DNA of 54,931 bases from a virus: IMG/VR virus record IMGVR_UViG_3300028897_000717, positions 1-54,931 of that record, one strand, 5' to 3'. The position numbers and the translations under genes were made by a program. The notes under the pieces are model-generated. The model worked only from the letters and a program-made list of their open reading frames with translations, did not search any database and had not been told where the DNA came from. This document shows positions 25,881 through 35,081 of this stretch, in pieces (within the stretch, counting starts at the first letter, position 1; each line of letters opens with the position of its first letter).

Positions 25881-26537
25881 TTAGCCAGTGCAACTCGAAA
25901 ACGTGAATGCTGCGTTTGGCGTTACAGTTACAATTGACGTGCCTGCCACGCTGGTAATGTACCAACGGTTGGATGAGCCAGCATGCAAATGAAACACTGT
26001 TGGTCTTCCGGTAGCTTTGACCGTCTTACCATGATCCGACGTAAACGCTATGGTTGTAACACTTGTTCCCAGTCTAACCGGATAAACAAGCGCAGACGTT
26101 GAGGTACCCATAGACCTAATCTCGATCTTGGCACTCGTGTCCACGGCTATGCGCATGTGGGCGCCCTTTCTCGGTTGGTCAATGTAATGTATGCCACCAT
26201 TACCCGTACCCTGGGTCGTTTGAATGATGTTCAACCCATAGGGTTTCAACCTCTCGCCAGTGGTTGTGGTAGTGAAAATGCTCTGATCCGTATAGTACGA
26301 ACTTGACTCAAAGACCATCCTGCCACCAGAACTAATCCTCAACAGTCCGCCATTCCCCGTTCTCATGGAACCAAGGTTTAGGATCGTGCTGCCGGCTTTC
26401 GCCTGTAACAGACCAGCAGATTCAATTTGAATTTCGCCACCACTCTCCACGTCTATGTAAGCGCTAGTGGGAACAATAAGTTTCCCGTCTTGCGAACGAT
26501 AAACAGAATATTCATGGTGTCCTATTTCTGTAGACAT
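25881..26537 (-). CDS. Putative virion protein, beta-helical character
   Basis: 218 residues. AGGAGG precedes ATG 26537. The first half has short strand-turn periodicity (IDVESGGEIQIESAG, LLQAKAGSTILNLGS, LLRISSGGRMVFESS) typical of right-handed beta-helix or tail-spike modules. The rest is Ser/Thr-rich beta. There is no signal peptide. Between the capsid region and the MptE-like gene it is probably a virion surface protein. Family not recognised. Confidence 0.65.
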   Translation of the reverse strand: MSTEIGHHEYSVYRSQDGKLIVPTSAYIDVESGGEIQIESAGLLQAKAGSTILNLGSMRTGNGGLLRISSGGRMVFESSSYYTDQSIFTTTTTGERLKPYGLNIIQTTQGTGNGGIHYIDQPRKGAHMRIAVDTSAKIEIRSMGTSTSALVYPVRLGTSVTTIAFTSDHGKTVKATGRPTVFHLHAGSSNRWYITSVAGTSIVTVTPNAAFTFSSCTG

Positions 26538-26577
26538 CTAATTAACCTCCTTGCGATTTATTTCTAACCGCCAGGGG

Positions 26578-27003
26578 TTAGCTAGAACCTAGTTTCAATG
26601 TGGACCATGCCTGCAAATTAACCTTCGCCTCCGTGGAACCCAATCGTGATCCCCTGTACTGAATCGGGATAACAAAAGTCCCGGAACAGGTCAGCGTTGC
26701 AAGCTGCACGTACCGCCTGATTGGTCTGTAAAAATCAACGGCACCAATGTCGCCCCTTGGGTGCGTGCTATCTTTCCAGTGAACCGAGTTGGTCATCGTA
26801 GTTGCCCAGGCACCTGCGGTTGATGTGCCAGTGCATTCCCTCAAAATTAGGGTGCCGGAACTAGACATTCTGGTCGTCCCCGGATGCAAGATAAACAGAC
26901 AACCGTCCCAACCCTGCATATCTAAGAACGTAGACTCATATGCTGTAATAGTACCAGTGCTGCCACGTCCTCCAGTTATTTTTACGTGTTCAAGTAAACC
27001 CAT
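26578..27003 (-). CDS. Putative virion protein, unknown
   Basis: 141 residues beginning MGLLEHVKITGGRGSTGTIT, after a GGAGG site. It is beta-rich (TRMSSSGTLILRECTGTST, YVQLATLTCSGTFVIPIQYR) with no signal peptide. Position two genes below the capsid gene suggests a head decoration or stabilising protein, but no family is recognised. Confidence 0.6.
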   Translation of the reverse strand: MGLLEHVKITGGRGSTGTITAYESTFLDMQGWDGCLFILHPGTTRMSSSGTLILRECTGTSTAGAWATTMTNSVHWKDSTHPRGDIGAVDFYRPIRRYVQLATLTCSGTFVIPIQYRGSRLGSTEAKVNLQAWSTLKLGSS

Positions 27004-27021
27004 TTCGTTATTTCCTCCTAG

Positions 27022-27708
27022 TCAATTAAAAATATCTTTCTCTCTAAGTCGAACTATGTGAAAGTCAGGATGGAACGCCTGAATTTCCTTCTGGCGCTCC
27101 ACATCCTGTTGTTTAAGTTTGTTACCAACGTAGTGGTGCTCCTCATCCCACTCCATAATGAGTTTCAAGTCAGGATTGTAATAATCCACCCAATAACCCA
27201 ATTCGGATATAGAATGCTCACCACCATTCGTGGCATACTCTCCTGAAGTGCAGTGTTTAAGATCGAAAAGATAAAACCAAGCGCAAGCACGAGGATTGTA
27301 ATTAGGTGGGGGAGACATAATTTTGTAACCGTTTTTTATCGCATCTTTCATATAGGTATTACCTATTCTCATCTGCGAATATTTACGTTTAGTCTCCTCA
27401 CTATGTTTACAACCCAAAGCCCATTTATTATTTTTATTACGCTCAATGACTCCTTGTTTTTGCTTATCAGAAGTCGTTTTGCCATACATCGGATTATTTC
27501 TACCAGATTTCACTATACTTAATTTCCTTCTGGTTTCATCTGTTGCTGGCGAACGATATTTATGCGCTTCACTCATTTTCTTGCGCGTTTCCTCTGATAC
27601 TGGTGCACGTTTTTTCCATGCATTACGCATTTTTTGCCGCGCTATTTCAGAATGTTTTTTACCGAAGAATGGATTTTTTTCTCCAGTATATCGACCTTTT
27701 TCAACCAT
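27022..27708 (-). CDS. NUMOD3-type homing endonuclease
   Basis: 228 residues. The first 110 carry repeated NUMOD3 DNA-binding modules (NPFFGKKHSEIARQKMRNAW, VSEETRKKMSEAHKYRS, NNPMYGKTTSDKQKQG). The C-terminal part holds a PD-(D/E)xK or Vsr/EDxHD-like nuclease core: DLKLIMEWDEEHHYVG with KEIQAFHPDFHIVRLREKD. Such genes are selfish homing elements. It lies immediately downstream of the major capsid gene, behind a perfect 9-bp inverted repeat. Confidence 0.75.
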   Translation of the reverse strand: MVEKGRYTGEKNPFFGKKHSEIARQKMRNAWKKRAPVSEETRKKMSEAHKYRSPATDETRRKLSIVKSGRNNPMYGKTTSDKQKQGVIERNKNNKWALGCKHSEETKRKYSQMRIGNTYMKDAIKNGYKIMSPPPNYNPRACAWFYLFDLKHCTSGEYATNGGEHSISELGYWVDYYNPDLKLIMEWDEEHHYVGNKLKQQDVERQKEIQAFHPDFHIVRLREKDIFN

Positions 27709-27721
27709 AGTTTTATTATGA

Positions 27722-27747
27722 TGTGACGTACCAAACGATACGTCACA
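27722..27747 (-). terminator. 9-bp perfect inverted repeat after the capsid gene
   Basis: TGTGACGTA and TACGTCACA flank an 8-nt loop, just past the capsid gene stop. The following sequence is A/T-rich but has no clean U-run, so it may be a terminator or an RNA-processing and stability hairpin rather than a classic intrinsic terminator. The homing endonuclease ATG (27708) follows 14 nt later. Confidence 0.5.
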
Positions 27748-27758
27748 GAATTAAATAA

Positions 27759-29093
27759 TTACGCTGTAGTGGCTGAACAACTAAAAGCATTTTGTCTAAT
27801 CGGTGCCCCATCGACCTCCATCCGGCCGATGTAACCAATTTCATTCGTCTCTGCATATAGTTGATCGAGTACTCTCACTCGCATGTCAAGGGCCGTGTAA
27901 ATTTCGTAATACTGAAAATTACCGAACACCGCATAACGAGTAGAAGCTGCAGGGGTTGTATAATCTTGGGCATATTCGCTCTCCTCAACTGGGTAGCCAA
28001 GGATAGTGTCGGGTTTTACGCCAAAGCCTGCAACCCAAAGATATTGACCCGATCCATCTTTTAAGCGCCTAATCGCTGTCACCAAGGTTCTATGCATGAT
28101 CCAACGACATCCTGCTCGCCACTGTTTCTCAACATTACCGACCACCTCGATCAAATTGTCCGCCTTGATTGCTGAGCTAGTGTTGGCTGTGTTCACGTTT
28201 CTCCCAGACGGGATGCCGTAATCGCTGGCCGTAAAAATCCCCAACGGTTTGCCTGCACCGTCGCCAGTCATGAACGCCTTCTCTTCCGTGACGGCAAACT
28301 TGTATGACATTCTGTCTCTCACCAAAGCCTCAATGCCACCCATAACGCCAGCATAACGAACTAGGGTTTCAGAAACCTTGATCCTCTTGGCACTGGGGTG
28401 CGGATGAAACGCACGACCCTCAAACTTCAGGTCGCCCTGCGTGCCAGTTCTGATTTCTGCCGTCCAGTCACTGTCTGCAAGGTCGGTGTCAAGCACTGGT
28501 CGCTGAATTTCCGCCGCCTGTGGCATGTCATAGGTTTTGCAAATGTTGCGCATGAAAGTCAGTCTTTTCAGGTCGGCAATCAAGTCGCCCACAAACGCAA
28601 CCGGGGCCACAAGAAAACCACCATAAGTGTCATGGTCCATCTGCAAGGTGTTTGTTCTAAGTTCAGGCGTGCCCAAGCGTGCCCGAAATTCATCGGCAGA
28701 AATGCTCGTTGCCAAGAACTGGTCAAACGCATTTCGATACTCGGGGGTATCGTAAATACTCACAATGCGCTTTTCTTCCTTCTTGTCTTCTTTCCTGTCC
28801 TCTGGTTCCGGTCTAATGGCGCCAGTCTCAACCTGCTTTAGCAGTTCGTCGCGGTTTTCAAGTTTTTCTTTCCGCGCTGCCGATTCCTTTAGTTTGTCCA
28901 GTTCGGTGCGCTTCTCGTTGATCGCGGTAGTTAGTTCGTCAAACCTCTTATCCATGTTCTGGTAATTGGTTTCCTCATCGGCGTTAAGATCCCTCTTTTC
29001 CTCACCCGCCTTATTCAAAAGCGCCTTCTGGTCCTCGTGTATTTTGTTTCGTTCTTCGTGTAACTCTTTTAATGCTTTTTCAATTTCTTGCAT
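27759..29093 (-). CDS. Major capsid protein (HK97 fold)
   Basis: 444 residues. Residues 1-100 are a charged coiled coil (KALKELHEERNKIHEDQKAL), the delta-like scaffold that the prohead protease normally removes. The HK97-family capsid body follows (FRARLGTPELRTNTLQMDHD, GGFLVAPVAFVGDLIADLKR, FAVTEEKAFMTGDGAGKPLG, CRWIMHRTLVTAIRRLKDGS). Length and order fit the family well. It overlaps the protease gene by 14 nt. Confidence 0.95.
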   Translation of the reverse strand: MQEIEKALKELHEERNKIHEDQKALLNKAGEEKRDLNADEETNYQNMDKRFDELTTAINEKRTELDKLKESAARKEKLENRDELLKQVETGAIRPEPEDRKEDKKEEKRIVSIYDTPEYRNAFDQFLATSISADEFRARLGTPELRTNTLQMDHDTYGGFLVAPVAFVGDLIADLKRLTFMRNICKTYDMPQAAEIQRPVLDTDLADSDWTAEIRTGTQGDLKFEGRAFHPHPSAKRIKVSETLVRYAGVMGGIEALVRDRMSYKFAVTEEKAFMTGDGAGKPLGIFTASDYGIPSGRNVNTANTSSAIKADNLIEVVGNVEKQWRAGCRWIMHRTLVTAIRRLKDGSGQYLWVAGFGVKPDTILGYPVEESEYAQDYTTPAASTRYAVFGNFQYYEIYTALDMRVRVLDQLYAETNEIGYIGRMEVDGAPIRQNAFSCSATTA

Positions 29094-30150
29094 TGTCGTC
29101 CTCCAAAATACCGGCCTCTCTGGCCTTCAACTTTAACTTCTCCCTCAGAATTTTCACCTGGTACATCGGCACCTCGGTTTCCTTCTCATCCTCTTTGGCG
29201 GTCGCGCCTTCAGGATCGGATACTGTTTCATCTTTTGCCTCTGCCTTTTCCTCGGCAGGGGGGTCATCAACCTGCCCCTCATCGACGGTCGCGTCTTCGG
29301 GGATCAATTCGTTTAATGCCTCAACCGTCTTGGCGATAGCGCCACGGTCTTCGTCATCTAAATCCAAATCGTATTCGAGCCTTATAAGGGCCCGCTCTAC
29401 ACTTTCATAGTCAACGCCCACGCGTTGTAAAACACTTCGGGCGGTTATACTTGTTTGTGGATATGCAGGCCATGTAACTGCGGACACATCCAAAATTTCT
29501 ATTTCTTCAAGTGTCCGAATATTTTCTTTTCCCTTCTTTTCCCAACTATCGGAAACCGTCCGAAAACCAAAAGACATTTGCGTAATATCACCTCGCTCAA
29601 TGCTTGCGACTAAATCACGATGCCAACTTATATTCATGTCTGGAATGATTTCACATTGCAATCCTTCGGCATCCTCTTTTAGTTTTAGTGTTCTGGCACT
29701 TTTGCGACCTAACACAAAATTTCGGTCATGGTTCCACAGCGCCCGAACATCCGACTTGCGTAAACTTTTCTTGGTCGCCCCAGGGCTTACCTTTTCGCGA
29801 AAACCCCCAAGGTCTAAAGACAATTCGTTGAATACTATTGGGGTGCCAACTAATTTAATCTTGTCCCCATCACGTTCAGCGCGCAATTCCGGGCCTTCGT
29901 GCATCCTCATTTCAAACTTGGATGTTTTTGCTTGGTCTTCATCGGATAATATTTTTCTCAAGGTATCCTGATCTTTCTTTGTCATTTTCCCATCCTCACG
30001 TTTTTTATTTTTGCTTTTCCGCCAACTATCGTAACAAACCGCCAAACGTTGCTTGTTATCCTTAAATTCTTTTTTCATAGTGTCATTGGACATACAGCGT
30101 TCAATAAATTTTGTTTCTGGTTCATTCTTCTTCGGTTTAGGAATTGGCAT
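29080..30150 (-). CDS. HK97-type prohead protease with extensions
   Basis: 356 residues. The N-terminal module (PKPKKNEPETKFIERCMSND, QRLAVCYDSWRK) is a conserved extension seen before some phage proteases. The protease core follows: IVFNELSLDLGGFREKVSPG, then the catalytic His in VRALWNHDRNF and the Ser in ITQMSFGFRTVSD. The C-terminal 100 residues are acidic and low in complexity (DATVDEGQVDDPPAEEKAEA), perhaps a scaffold. It cleaves the capsid delta domain during head maturation. Confidence 0.9.
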   Translation of the reverse strand: MPIPKPKKNEPETKFIERCMSNDTMKKEFKDNKQRLAVCYDSWRKSKNKKREDGKMTKKDQDTLRKILSDEDQAKTSKFEMRMHEGPELRAERDGDKIKLVGTPIVFNELSLDLGGFREKVSPGATKKSLRKSDVRALWNHDRNFVLGRKSARTLKLKEDAEGLQCEIIPDMNISWHRDLVASIERGDITQMSFGFRTVSDSWEKKGKENIRTLEEIEILDVSAVTWPAYPQTSITARSVLQRVGVDYESVERALIRLEYDLDLDDEDRGAIAKTVEALNELIPEDATVDEGQVDDPPAEEKAEAKDETVSDPEGATAKEDEKETEVPMYQVKILREKLKLKAREAGILEDDNARN

Positions 30151-30997
30151 TGTTATTCTCTAATGACATAGCTAAACATGGTTGGAAGGGTGTTTTTAGT
30201 TTTGCCCCCTTACTCTCGTTTTCTTTTGCCCATATAGGGCGTAAATTTTCCAGTGCCCAACAACGCTTGAAATCAATGTCATTTGCTGTAATAAAATTAA
30301 AAGCATCAATGGGGACAATATGGTCAATGTGCCATTCCCCATGATTCGCCCAAGTCATATCTGTGTCGAACTGATTTTCTAAATGTCGAATTAATTCATC
30401 TAACGTATAACCAACCAAATCTTCCCAGTGGTGATTTAATTTTCTGCCTTTCAATGTTTGATATATGTAATTGGAAATCGTTCGTTGTAATTTCCATTTC
30501 GGATCAATTTTTCGGCGCTCTCTCGCTAATCTATTTTGTCTTTCTCTGCCTACCTTTTTAAATTCTTTGATTTTTTCTGGATATTGTTCCCTGTATGCTT
30601 TGTTTTTGGCGGCTATTTTGTCCTTGTTTTTATCGCGCCATTTTTTCTGTCTTGCCCTGGCTTTTTCTGGATTTTTCCAATAGTCCCTTTTAGCTTGAGC
30701 ACGAAATTCTTCAATGTGATTTGCTCTATGCTTCCTTCTTTTGGCATTTACCTTATCTCGGTTTGCTGCTCGCCATTCCCTGGTACGTTCACGACTTTTT
30801 TCGGGATGTGCTTTCTGGTATTCAGAAATTCTCTTGTTAATGCGGTCCTTGTTTTTCTGGTAATATTCACTTTGGTATGCATGCCAACAATCTAAGCAAG
30901 TGCCCGCACGCCCATCCTTGCATGACTTATTTTTCACAAATTCATCAAGGGATTTTTCTACATTACATTTTTTACATTTTTTGGTTTTTACTGACAT
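30137..30997 (-). CDS. HNH endonuclease
   Basis: 286 residues. The N-terminal zinc module (KKCKKCNVEKSLDEF, GTCLDCWHAYQSE) is followed by a long Lys/Arg-rich helical repeat region (YQKNKDRINKRISEYQKAHP, YWKNPEKARARQKKW). The C-terminal HNH nuclease has GEWHIDHIVPIDAF and ALENLRPIWAKEN. It is likely a free-standing homing endonuclease placed between portal and protease. Its ATG comes directly after a terminator-like U-run, with no clear ribosome binding site. It overlaps the protease start by 14 nt. Confidence 0.88.
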   Translation of the reverse strand: MSVKTKKCKKCNVEKSLDEFVKNKSCKDGRAGTCLDCWHAYQSEYYQKNKDRINKRISEYQKAHPEKSRERTREWRAANRDKVNAKRRKHRANHIEEFRAQAKRDYWKNPEKARARQKKWRDKNKDKIAAKNKAYREQYPEKIKEFKKVGRERQNRLARERRKIDPKWKLQRTISNYIYQTLKGRKLNHHWEDLVGYTLDELIRHLENQFDTDMTWANHGEWHIDHIVPIDAFNFITANDIDFKRCWALENLRPIWAKENESKGAKLKTPFQPCLAMSLENNNANS

Positions 30998-31001
30998 AAA
31001 A

Positions 31002-31038
31002 TAAAAAAGCGACTCATGCTTCCGCCCGCACGGTCGCT
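31002..31038 (-). terminator. Intrinsic terminator-like hairpin below the portal gene
   Basis: On the minus strand AGCGAC pairs with GTCGCT across a 19-nt loop containing TGCGGGCG. TTTTTTATTTT follows, and the U-run is followed at once by the HNH gene ATG. It may end portal transcripts or attenuate HNH expression. Confidence 0.65.
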
Positions 31039-31092
31039 CTATAATCCTCTTTGGTTTATGTTAAACTATATGTAGTGCAAAATTAATACCAA

Positions 31093-34000
31093 TTAGCCTG
31101 GAGTTAAGCCGCAATCACACGAGTGGTGGAGTGGCGGGTGCCCAACCGACCGCCGTATACGCATGGGGACTAAATCACCTTTCGGTTGAAAATCCCCCTG
31201 CAACACAAAGTCTTGCCCCCTTGAAACCACCTTGCCATCTAGTTCTCTGCAATAAGGGCATGATTTGCCACGTGCTCTCCACACAAGTCTGTATCCCGCC
31301 CCAAGAAATATCATTGAAGCAACAGCATTACCTATTTGACTGCCTTCATTCGTGGCTATTTTACCGTGTCTCTTTTCTGCCCACTCGTCCGCCCGTTTTT
31401 CCACGTCCTCTGCCAACATTGCAGGGTCACTCTCTCGTAGCATTTGACGCAATTGCCCAAGGGAAGATTTAATGTGTCGCCCGCTATACGTATCCAAATA
31501 CTCATCAACAAACTTTTTTAGTTCGGGCGTCATTTCGGGTTCTAACTGTATTTCGGAGTGTGCCTCTTTCTGTATGGCATCTACGTAAGACATGACCACG
31601 GGTTTGAACATGCGTTTTATTTTGTCGGGCAGGTCGAAATAAAATTGCTCCATCCATTCCTCAAAGGACAAAAGGTTTCGTTTGGTCAAGTGCTTTTCTA
31701 CCGCTCGCTTTACGGCATTAGCTTCCAAGCGCACAAAGCGTTCTGCGGCGTCAAGAAACAACCCGTAAAAACTGCCCCGTATCCTGTGGCGGTTCATGGG
31801 AAATTTGCTATCGTCCTTGTCACCTTCTCCAAGCAATAATTGCTGGTCTTCCTCTATATTACCTTCCGGCAACTCGGAGAGTTCCGCCTCCATTGCACCC
31901 GCCCCCAAAAACATGTTAGATGGAGTCATGTTCATGGGTACGAGATAAACGTCCCCGCCTTCCTCTATCGGGTTCATGTCTTCAAGCTCGCGAATATCGT
32001 TGGCGGAGAGCCATCCCCATTGGCGTGCAGTGGAGTAATACTTACCTCTGCCTTCAATGTCACCACGCAACAATCCGCTAAGATTATGTTTAAAAAAGTA
32101 ATCTAGTTGATCATTTTCTGGTAACAACTGTGTGTTGTAACATTGTTCTAGTCGTGATGCCCAAGGAACTATAGAATGCTTGGTAAAAAATAAATCTTGT
32201 TTTTCTATATTGGAATTATGAACCACCACGCCATTAGCAATAAATGAGTGTGTCTGATTCACTTCTAAATCATACACTGGTTCGTAAATTCCCTTTTCAA
32301 TGCTCACAATTCTTGCGAGTTCACAATTTTCAAGATCAAAATTTTTGCCACCCCATAATGGGTATGCTCGTCCTTTTTTATCAAATGGTTTGCCATTCTT
32401 AAAGCGTTCCACATAAACGGGAGTATGTGAACCAATTCTACGATTAGAACCTGGATCTGAGCATGTAAATGTCCACAACGGATTCTGTGCTTTTGCACCA
32501 TTCGGCAAAATAGTTTCACGATTTGCAAAGCGTATATTTGTAACTGGGATGCCTAACCCCATACAAATATGACGAATCTGGGACAATAATTTACCATTAC
32601 ACGAATGAAATGCTATCCGGCCTTTTTTATCAACAGAACCATCGGCATCTAAATATCCACGCAAAAAACCCAACTGTAAATCGGCACCCAACTTAAAAAC
32701 CCAGCTCGGAACACTTTTAGTGTGAGCATTGCCACTGAATCCAAGCGCAATCAATTCATCACAGGCACTCACCGAACTAAATCGTGTTTGTCTTTCGCCT
32801 TCTTGTAGTTTGATTTTTCTTTTTGGTGACTTTTTAGCTTTTGTCTTCCAACTACGACCAGCCAAAATGCCCTCTATTGTATCCTTGCTAACCCCATATC
32901 TTTTGGCTATTACTGCGGATGAATTTTCAAATTTTGACTCAAATCTTATTTGATTAACATCACTCCATTTTAGTTTTGCCATGCAATGAGCTTCGCCATG
33001 GCGGTATATCTGCCCCCCCTGCCGAAAAAGTGACCTCATGACATCACGATAATAATCCATATATGTGGCCACCCTGGAACGTGCTATCGTTACATATCCA
33101 GAACTACTTTGTGATTTGATAATATTCCCATCACCCAACAATAACCCGCAAAACTCCATAAATGGAATAGTTGCTTTCCGTGTTGGCGTCTGATCTGAAT
33201 TCATGTCTGGCAAACATTTTAGATTAACTATGGTATCGCCAACTTTTAACATGTCAGCCCTAATCCATTCGTTTTGCCAAAACACCCTTTTTTGTGGTCC
33301 TAATATGTAATACGGAAAAAAGTGATGATATTTTCTCCTAACAAGTATGGGGTGGCGACCATTACAGCGAATTGTTCTGTTCTCGGTTTTAATGGTATAG
33401 ATTCGATCAATTCCCGTACAACTAGACTTGTTTACTTTGGATAATTTCCATTGTCGAAACGCTTTAAGACTCCAAACATTTTCTCCCGCCCTAATTTCCG
33501 CAATTGGTTTTGGTCCTGATTCAGTATAAACTTCCACTTCGGCAGGTAAACAATATGTAGCCTTATCTAAATCTCCCACAAGATGGGGTGGTACTTTAAA
33601 TAATCCAGCAATTTGTTCACGTTGGAACTTTTGCCCTTCCAGAAATTGGCTGTCTCTCGGCGGTATTCCTATCTCCTTGATTTCCATCCCTTCATCAAGT
33701 ATGGCTATTCGGTGCGCTGCATCCAAACCTCTATGCATTTTCTCCCAACTTTTGCGTAAATTTTCATGCCCCCGATCACCTAAATCCCCTGGATGCGTTA
33801 TAACTGCACTAGGTCTGGCATCATTGGCAAAAAATTTGGCTGCATATTTTTCCATGGCTAACCCAAGTGCTATCGCTTCACGTGACATAGAAAGTGGACC
33901 ATATCCCTGCACACCGTCAAAACCTAAACCAGGGATATGTAGGCAATCGCGCCTAGTTAATAAACGTTCTTGTCCATTTTTCAATGCAAACCGATAAAGC

Positions 34001-34455
34001 AATTGACCATTTGGCATGCGTTCAATTTCCATTCTATCTGGACGTAATGGCCACAATTCAATAAGTTGACCACGCTTATCAAGAACTTTATTGCCATAAA
34101 AGTTTCCCCAAGAATTCAGGTGAACCATCATTATTTCACGCAATTGTTGAGCAGTCATTTCTGGGTTTGGTTTGCGATAAAGCAATTGATAAAGTGGATG
34201 ATCGGTTGCCTTATCTTTCCCTTTAGCACCATTTTCACGATGTTTGAAAATATGGAGAGGTAAAGATGCCACAGCTTCGGCTAGAACACGGATGCAAGAA
34301 AACACAACAACATATTTCATTGCGTCTTCTTCACTCAGATTTTCACCCGTGTGCGTCTGTATCCCGCTACCCAGTCCCCAAAGTTTCAGGTTTGTGTTGC
34401 TAGTTCGTGTCTCCCGTTTTCCGTCCCCTTTCAAGAAACGTGTCAGGTATCCCAT
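31093..34455 (-). CDS. Portal protein (HK97 type) with intein and gpF-like C-terminus
   Basis: A 1120-residue precursor. Residues 1-301 are the HK97-family portal: YVVVFSCIRVLAEAVASLPL, HPLYQLLYRKPNPEMTAQQL, FFANDARPSAVITHP and FKVPPHLVGDLDKATY. The intein is 302-747. The portal resumes at 748 (SNIEKQDLFFTKHSIVPW, LLRGDIEGRGKYYSTARQWG). From about 880 a minor-head module follows, ending GAGYRLVWRARGKSCPYC and PPLHHSCDCGLTPG, typical of SPP1 gp7/Mu gpF-like proteins. The spliced length would be 674 residues. Portal and minor head protein are thus fused. The portal forms the DNA entry channel. Confidence 0.92.
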   Translation of the reverse strand: MGYLTRFLKGDGKRETRTSNTNLKLWGLGSGIQTHTGENLSEEDAMKYVVVFSCIRVLAEAVASLPLHIFKHRENGAKGKDKATDHPLYQLLYRKPNPEMTAQQLREIMMVHLNSWGNFYGNKVLDKRGQLIELWPLRPDRMEIERMPNGQLLYRFALKNGQERLLTRRDCLHIPGLGFDGVQGYGPLSMSREAIALGLAMEKYAAKFFANDARPSAVITHPGDLGDRGHENLRKSWEKMHRGLDAAHRIAILDEGMEIKEIGIPPRDSQFLEGQKFQREQIAGLFKVPPHLVGDLDKATYCLPAEVEVYTESGPKPIAEIRAGENVWSLKAFRQWKLSKVNKSSCTGIDRIYTIKTENRTIRCNGRHPILVRRKYHHFFPYYILGPQKRVFWQNEWIRADMLKVGDTIVNLKCLPDMNSDQTPTRKATIPFMEFCGLLLGDGNIIKSQSSSGYVTIARSRVATYMDYYRDVMRSLFRQGGQIYRHGEAHCMAKLKWSDVNQIRFESKFENSSAVIAKRYGVSKDTIEGILAGRSWKTKAKKSPKRKIKLQEGERQTRFSSVSACDELIALGFSGNAHTKSVPSWVFKLGADLQLGFLRGYLDADGSVDKKGRIAFHSCNGKLLSQIRHICMGLGIPVTNIRFANRETILPNGAKAQNPLWTFTCSDPGSNRRIGSHTPVYVERFKNGKPFDKKGRAYPLWGGKNFDLENCELARIVSIEKGIYEPVYDLEVNQTHSFIANGVVVHNSNIEKQDLFFTKHSIVPWASRLEQCYNTQLLPENDQLDYFFKHNLSGLLRGDIEGRGKYYSTARQWGWLSANDIRELEDMNPIEEGGDVYLVPMNMTPSNMFLGAGAMEAELSELPEGNIEEDQQLLLGEGDKDDSKFPMNRHRIRGSFYGLFLDAAERFVRLEANAVKRAVEKHLTKRNLLSFEEWMEQFYFDLPDKIKRMFKPVVMSYVDAIQKEAHSEIQLEPEMTPELKKFVDEYLDTYSGRHIKSSLGQLRQMLRESDPAMLAEDVEKRADEWAEKRHGKIATNEGSQIGNAVASMIFLGAGYRLVWRARGKSCPYCRELDGKVVSRGQDFVLQGDFQPKGDLVPMRIRRSVGHPPLHHSCDCGLTPG
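32215..33552 (-). mobile_element. Intein with LAGLIDADG homing endonuclease
   Basis: Residues C302-N747 of the portal (446 aa). The splice ends are Y|CLPAEVEVYTESG, with GRHPILVRR as the block B-like segment, and HSFIANGVVVHN|S. Two LAGLIDADG helices, FMEFCGLLLGDGNI and QLGFLRGYLDADGSV, make a full-size homing endonuclease. A VIAKRYGVSKDTIEGILAG helix-turn-helix-like segment lies between them. All splicing residues appear intact. The site is the conserved GDLDKATY/SNIE portal core. Confidence 0.93.
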
Positions 34456-34456
34456 A

Positions 34457-34597
34457 TCAACTCTTTAGTAGCGCCATTACCCCGAACAAAAACATAACTA
34501 ACCCTGCCACGAACACGCCCCACCATGGGTTGCCAGTGAGTTGCCATACCGCCACCGCCAGTGCAGCCATGCCGCCCGTGGTTATAATGTCTGTCAT
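34457..34597 (-). CDS. Small membrane protein (46 aa)
   Basis: The ATG lies one base after the stop of the APS-kinase-like gene, and the stop lies one base before the portal ATG, so the frame exactly fills the gap. The product begins MTDIITTGGMAALAVAVWQ and has two hydrophobic stretches, the second GVFVAGLVMFLFGVMALL. It lacks its own ribosome binding site, so coupling is likely. A membrane role such as holin-like is possible but unsupported. Confidence 0.6.
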   Translation of the reverse strand: MTDIITTGGMAALAVAVWQLTGNPWWGVFVAGLVMFLFGVMALLKS

Positions 34598-34598
34598 G

Positions 34599-34976
34599 TC
34601 AGGAGGTTCTATGCTGAAGTTCATCCGCCGTGGGTTCTTCGTATGTGGTTCCCGGCCATAATTTTCCGCCAGGTATGTATATCAATCGTGATTCCTTGAA
34701 TCGCTCCCGCGCCATGTTGCGCCATTCTCGCTTCGGGGAAACAAGGGCAATAATAACCTCTATCCCCTGCGCCTCGGCAATTTCCGCAATGCCCGCAATC
34801 ATCATTATGTGCTCCAAGCGGGCACCATCCGCATAACCGGGATCCCGTATCTTGTCCCTAACCTCGTCACCATCAAGGATAAGCACAGGTTTACCCTCTG
34901 CCCGTAATTGCTCGGCAAGTCTATTGGCGTGGTATGTCTTTCCCGCGCCTGCTCTGCCTGTTATCCAGTGAATCAT
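34599..34976 (-). CDS. Short adenylylsulfate (APS) kinase-like P-loop protein
   Basis: 125 residues from ATG 34976. The P-loop ITGRAGAGKT is at residues 5-14, followed by LILDGDEVRDKIRDPGYADG and LEHIMMIAGIAEIAEAQGIE-VIIALVSPKREWR, and ending YEEPTADELQ. This matches the order of CysC, which phosphorylates APS to PAPS, the sulfate donor of sulfotransferases. It is shorter than ordinary CysC and lacks the RDPKGLYKKAR segment, so activity is uncertain. A start at 35018 has a better ribosome binding site, but that region also folds into a terminator-like hairpin. Confidence 0.7.
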   Translation of the reverse strand: MIHWITGRAGAGKTYHANRLAEQLRAEGKPVLILDGDEVRDKIRDPGYADGARLEHIMMIAGIAEIAEAQGIEVIIALVSPKREWRNMARERFKESRLIYIPGGKLWPGTTYEEPTADELQHRTS

Positions 34977-34978
34977 AG

Positions 34979-35080
34979 AAAAAAAGAAAGGGAGGCATAA
35001 CGAGATGTTGCGGGCCATCCCGCATTGGCCTCCCCTAAATTGGACTCAGACAACTCTAGCCCGGGGCGTCAGAGTCCAAA
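34979..35080 (-). terminator. Tandem hairpins with U-run before the APS-kinase-like gene
   Basis: On the minus strand two stem-loops follow the sulfotransferase stop. TTGGACTC pairs with GAGTCCAA (arms 35040-35047 and 35071-35078). GGGAGGC pairs with GCCTCCC (arms 34990-34996 and 35028-35034) with an inner TGCGGG-ATGG-CCCGCA hairpin. TTTCTTTTTTT follows and then, after CT, the ATG at 34976. It looks like an intrinsic terminator or attenuator directly in front of a coding start. Confidence 0.6.
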
Positions 35081-35081
35081 C

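Noticed and set aside
34601-34668. Short plus-strand frame with AGGAGG before ATG (34611)
   Set aside because: It is antisense to the APS-kinase-like gene, only about 16 codons long, and the AGGAGG is the complement of that gene's last codons.
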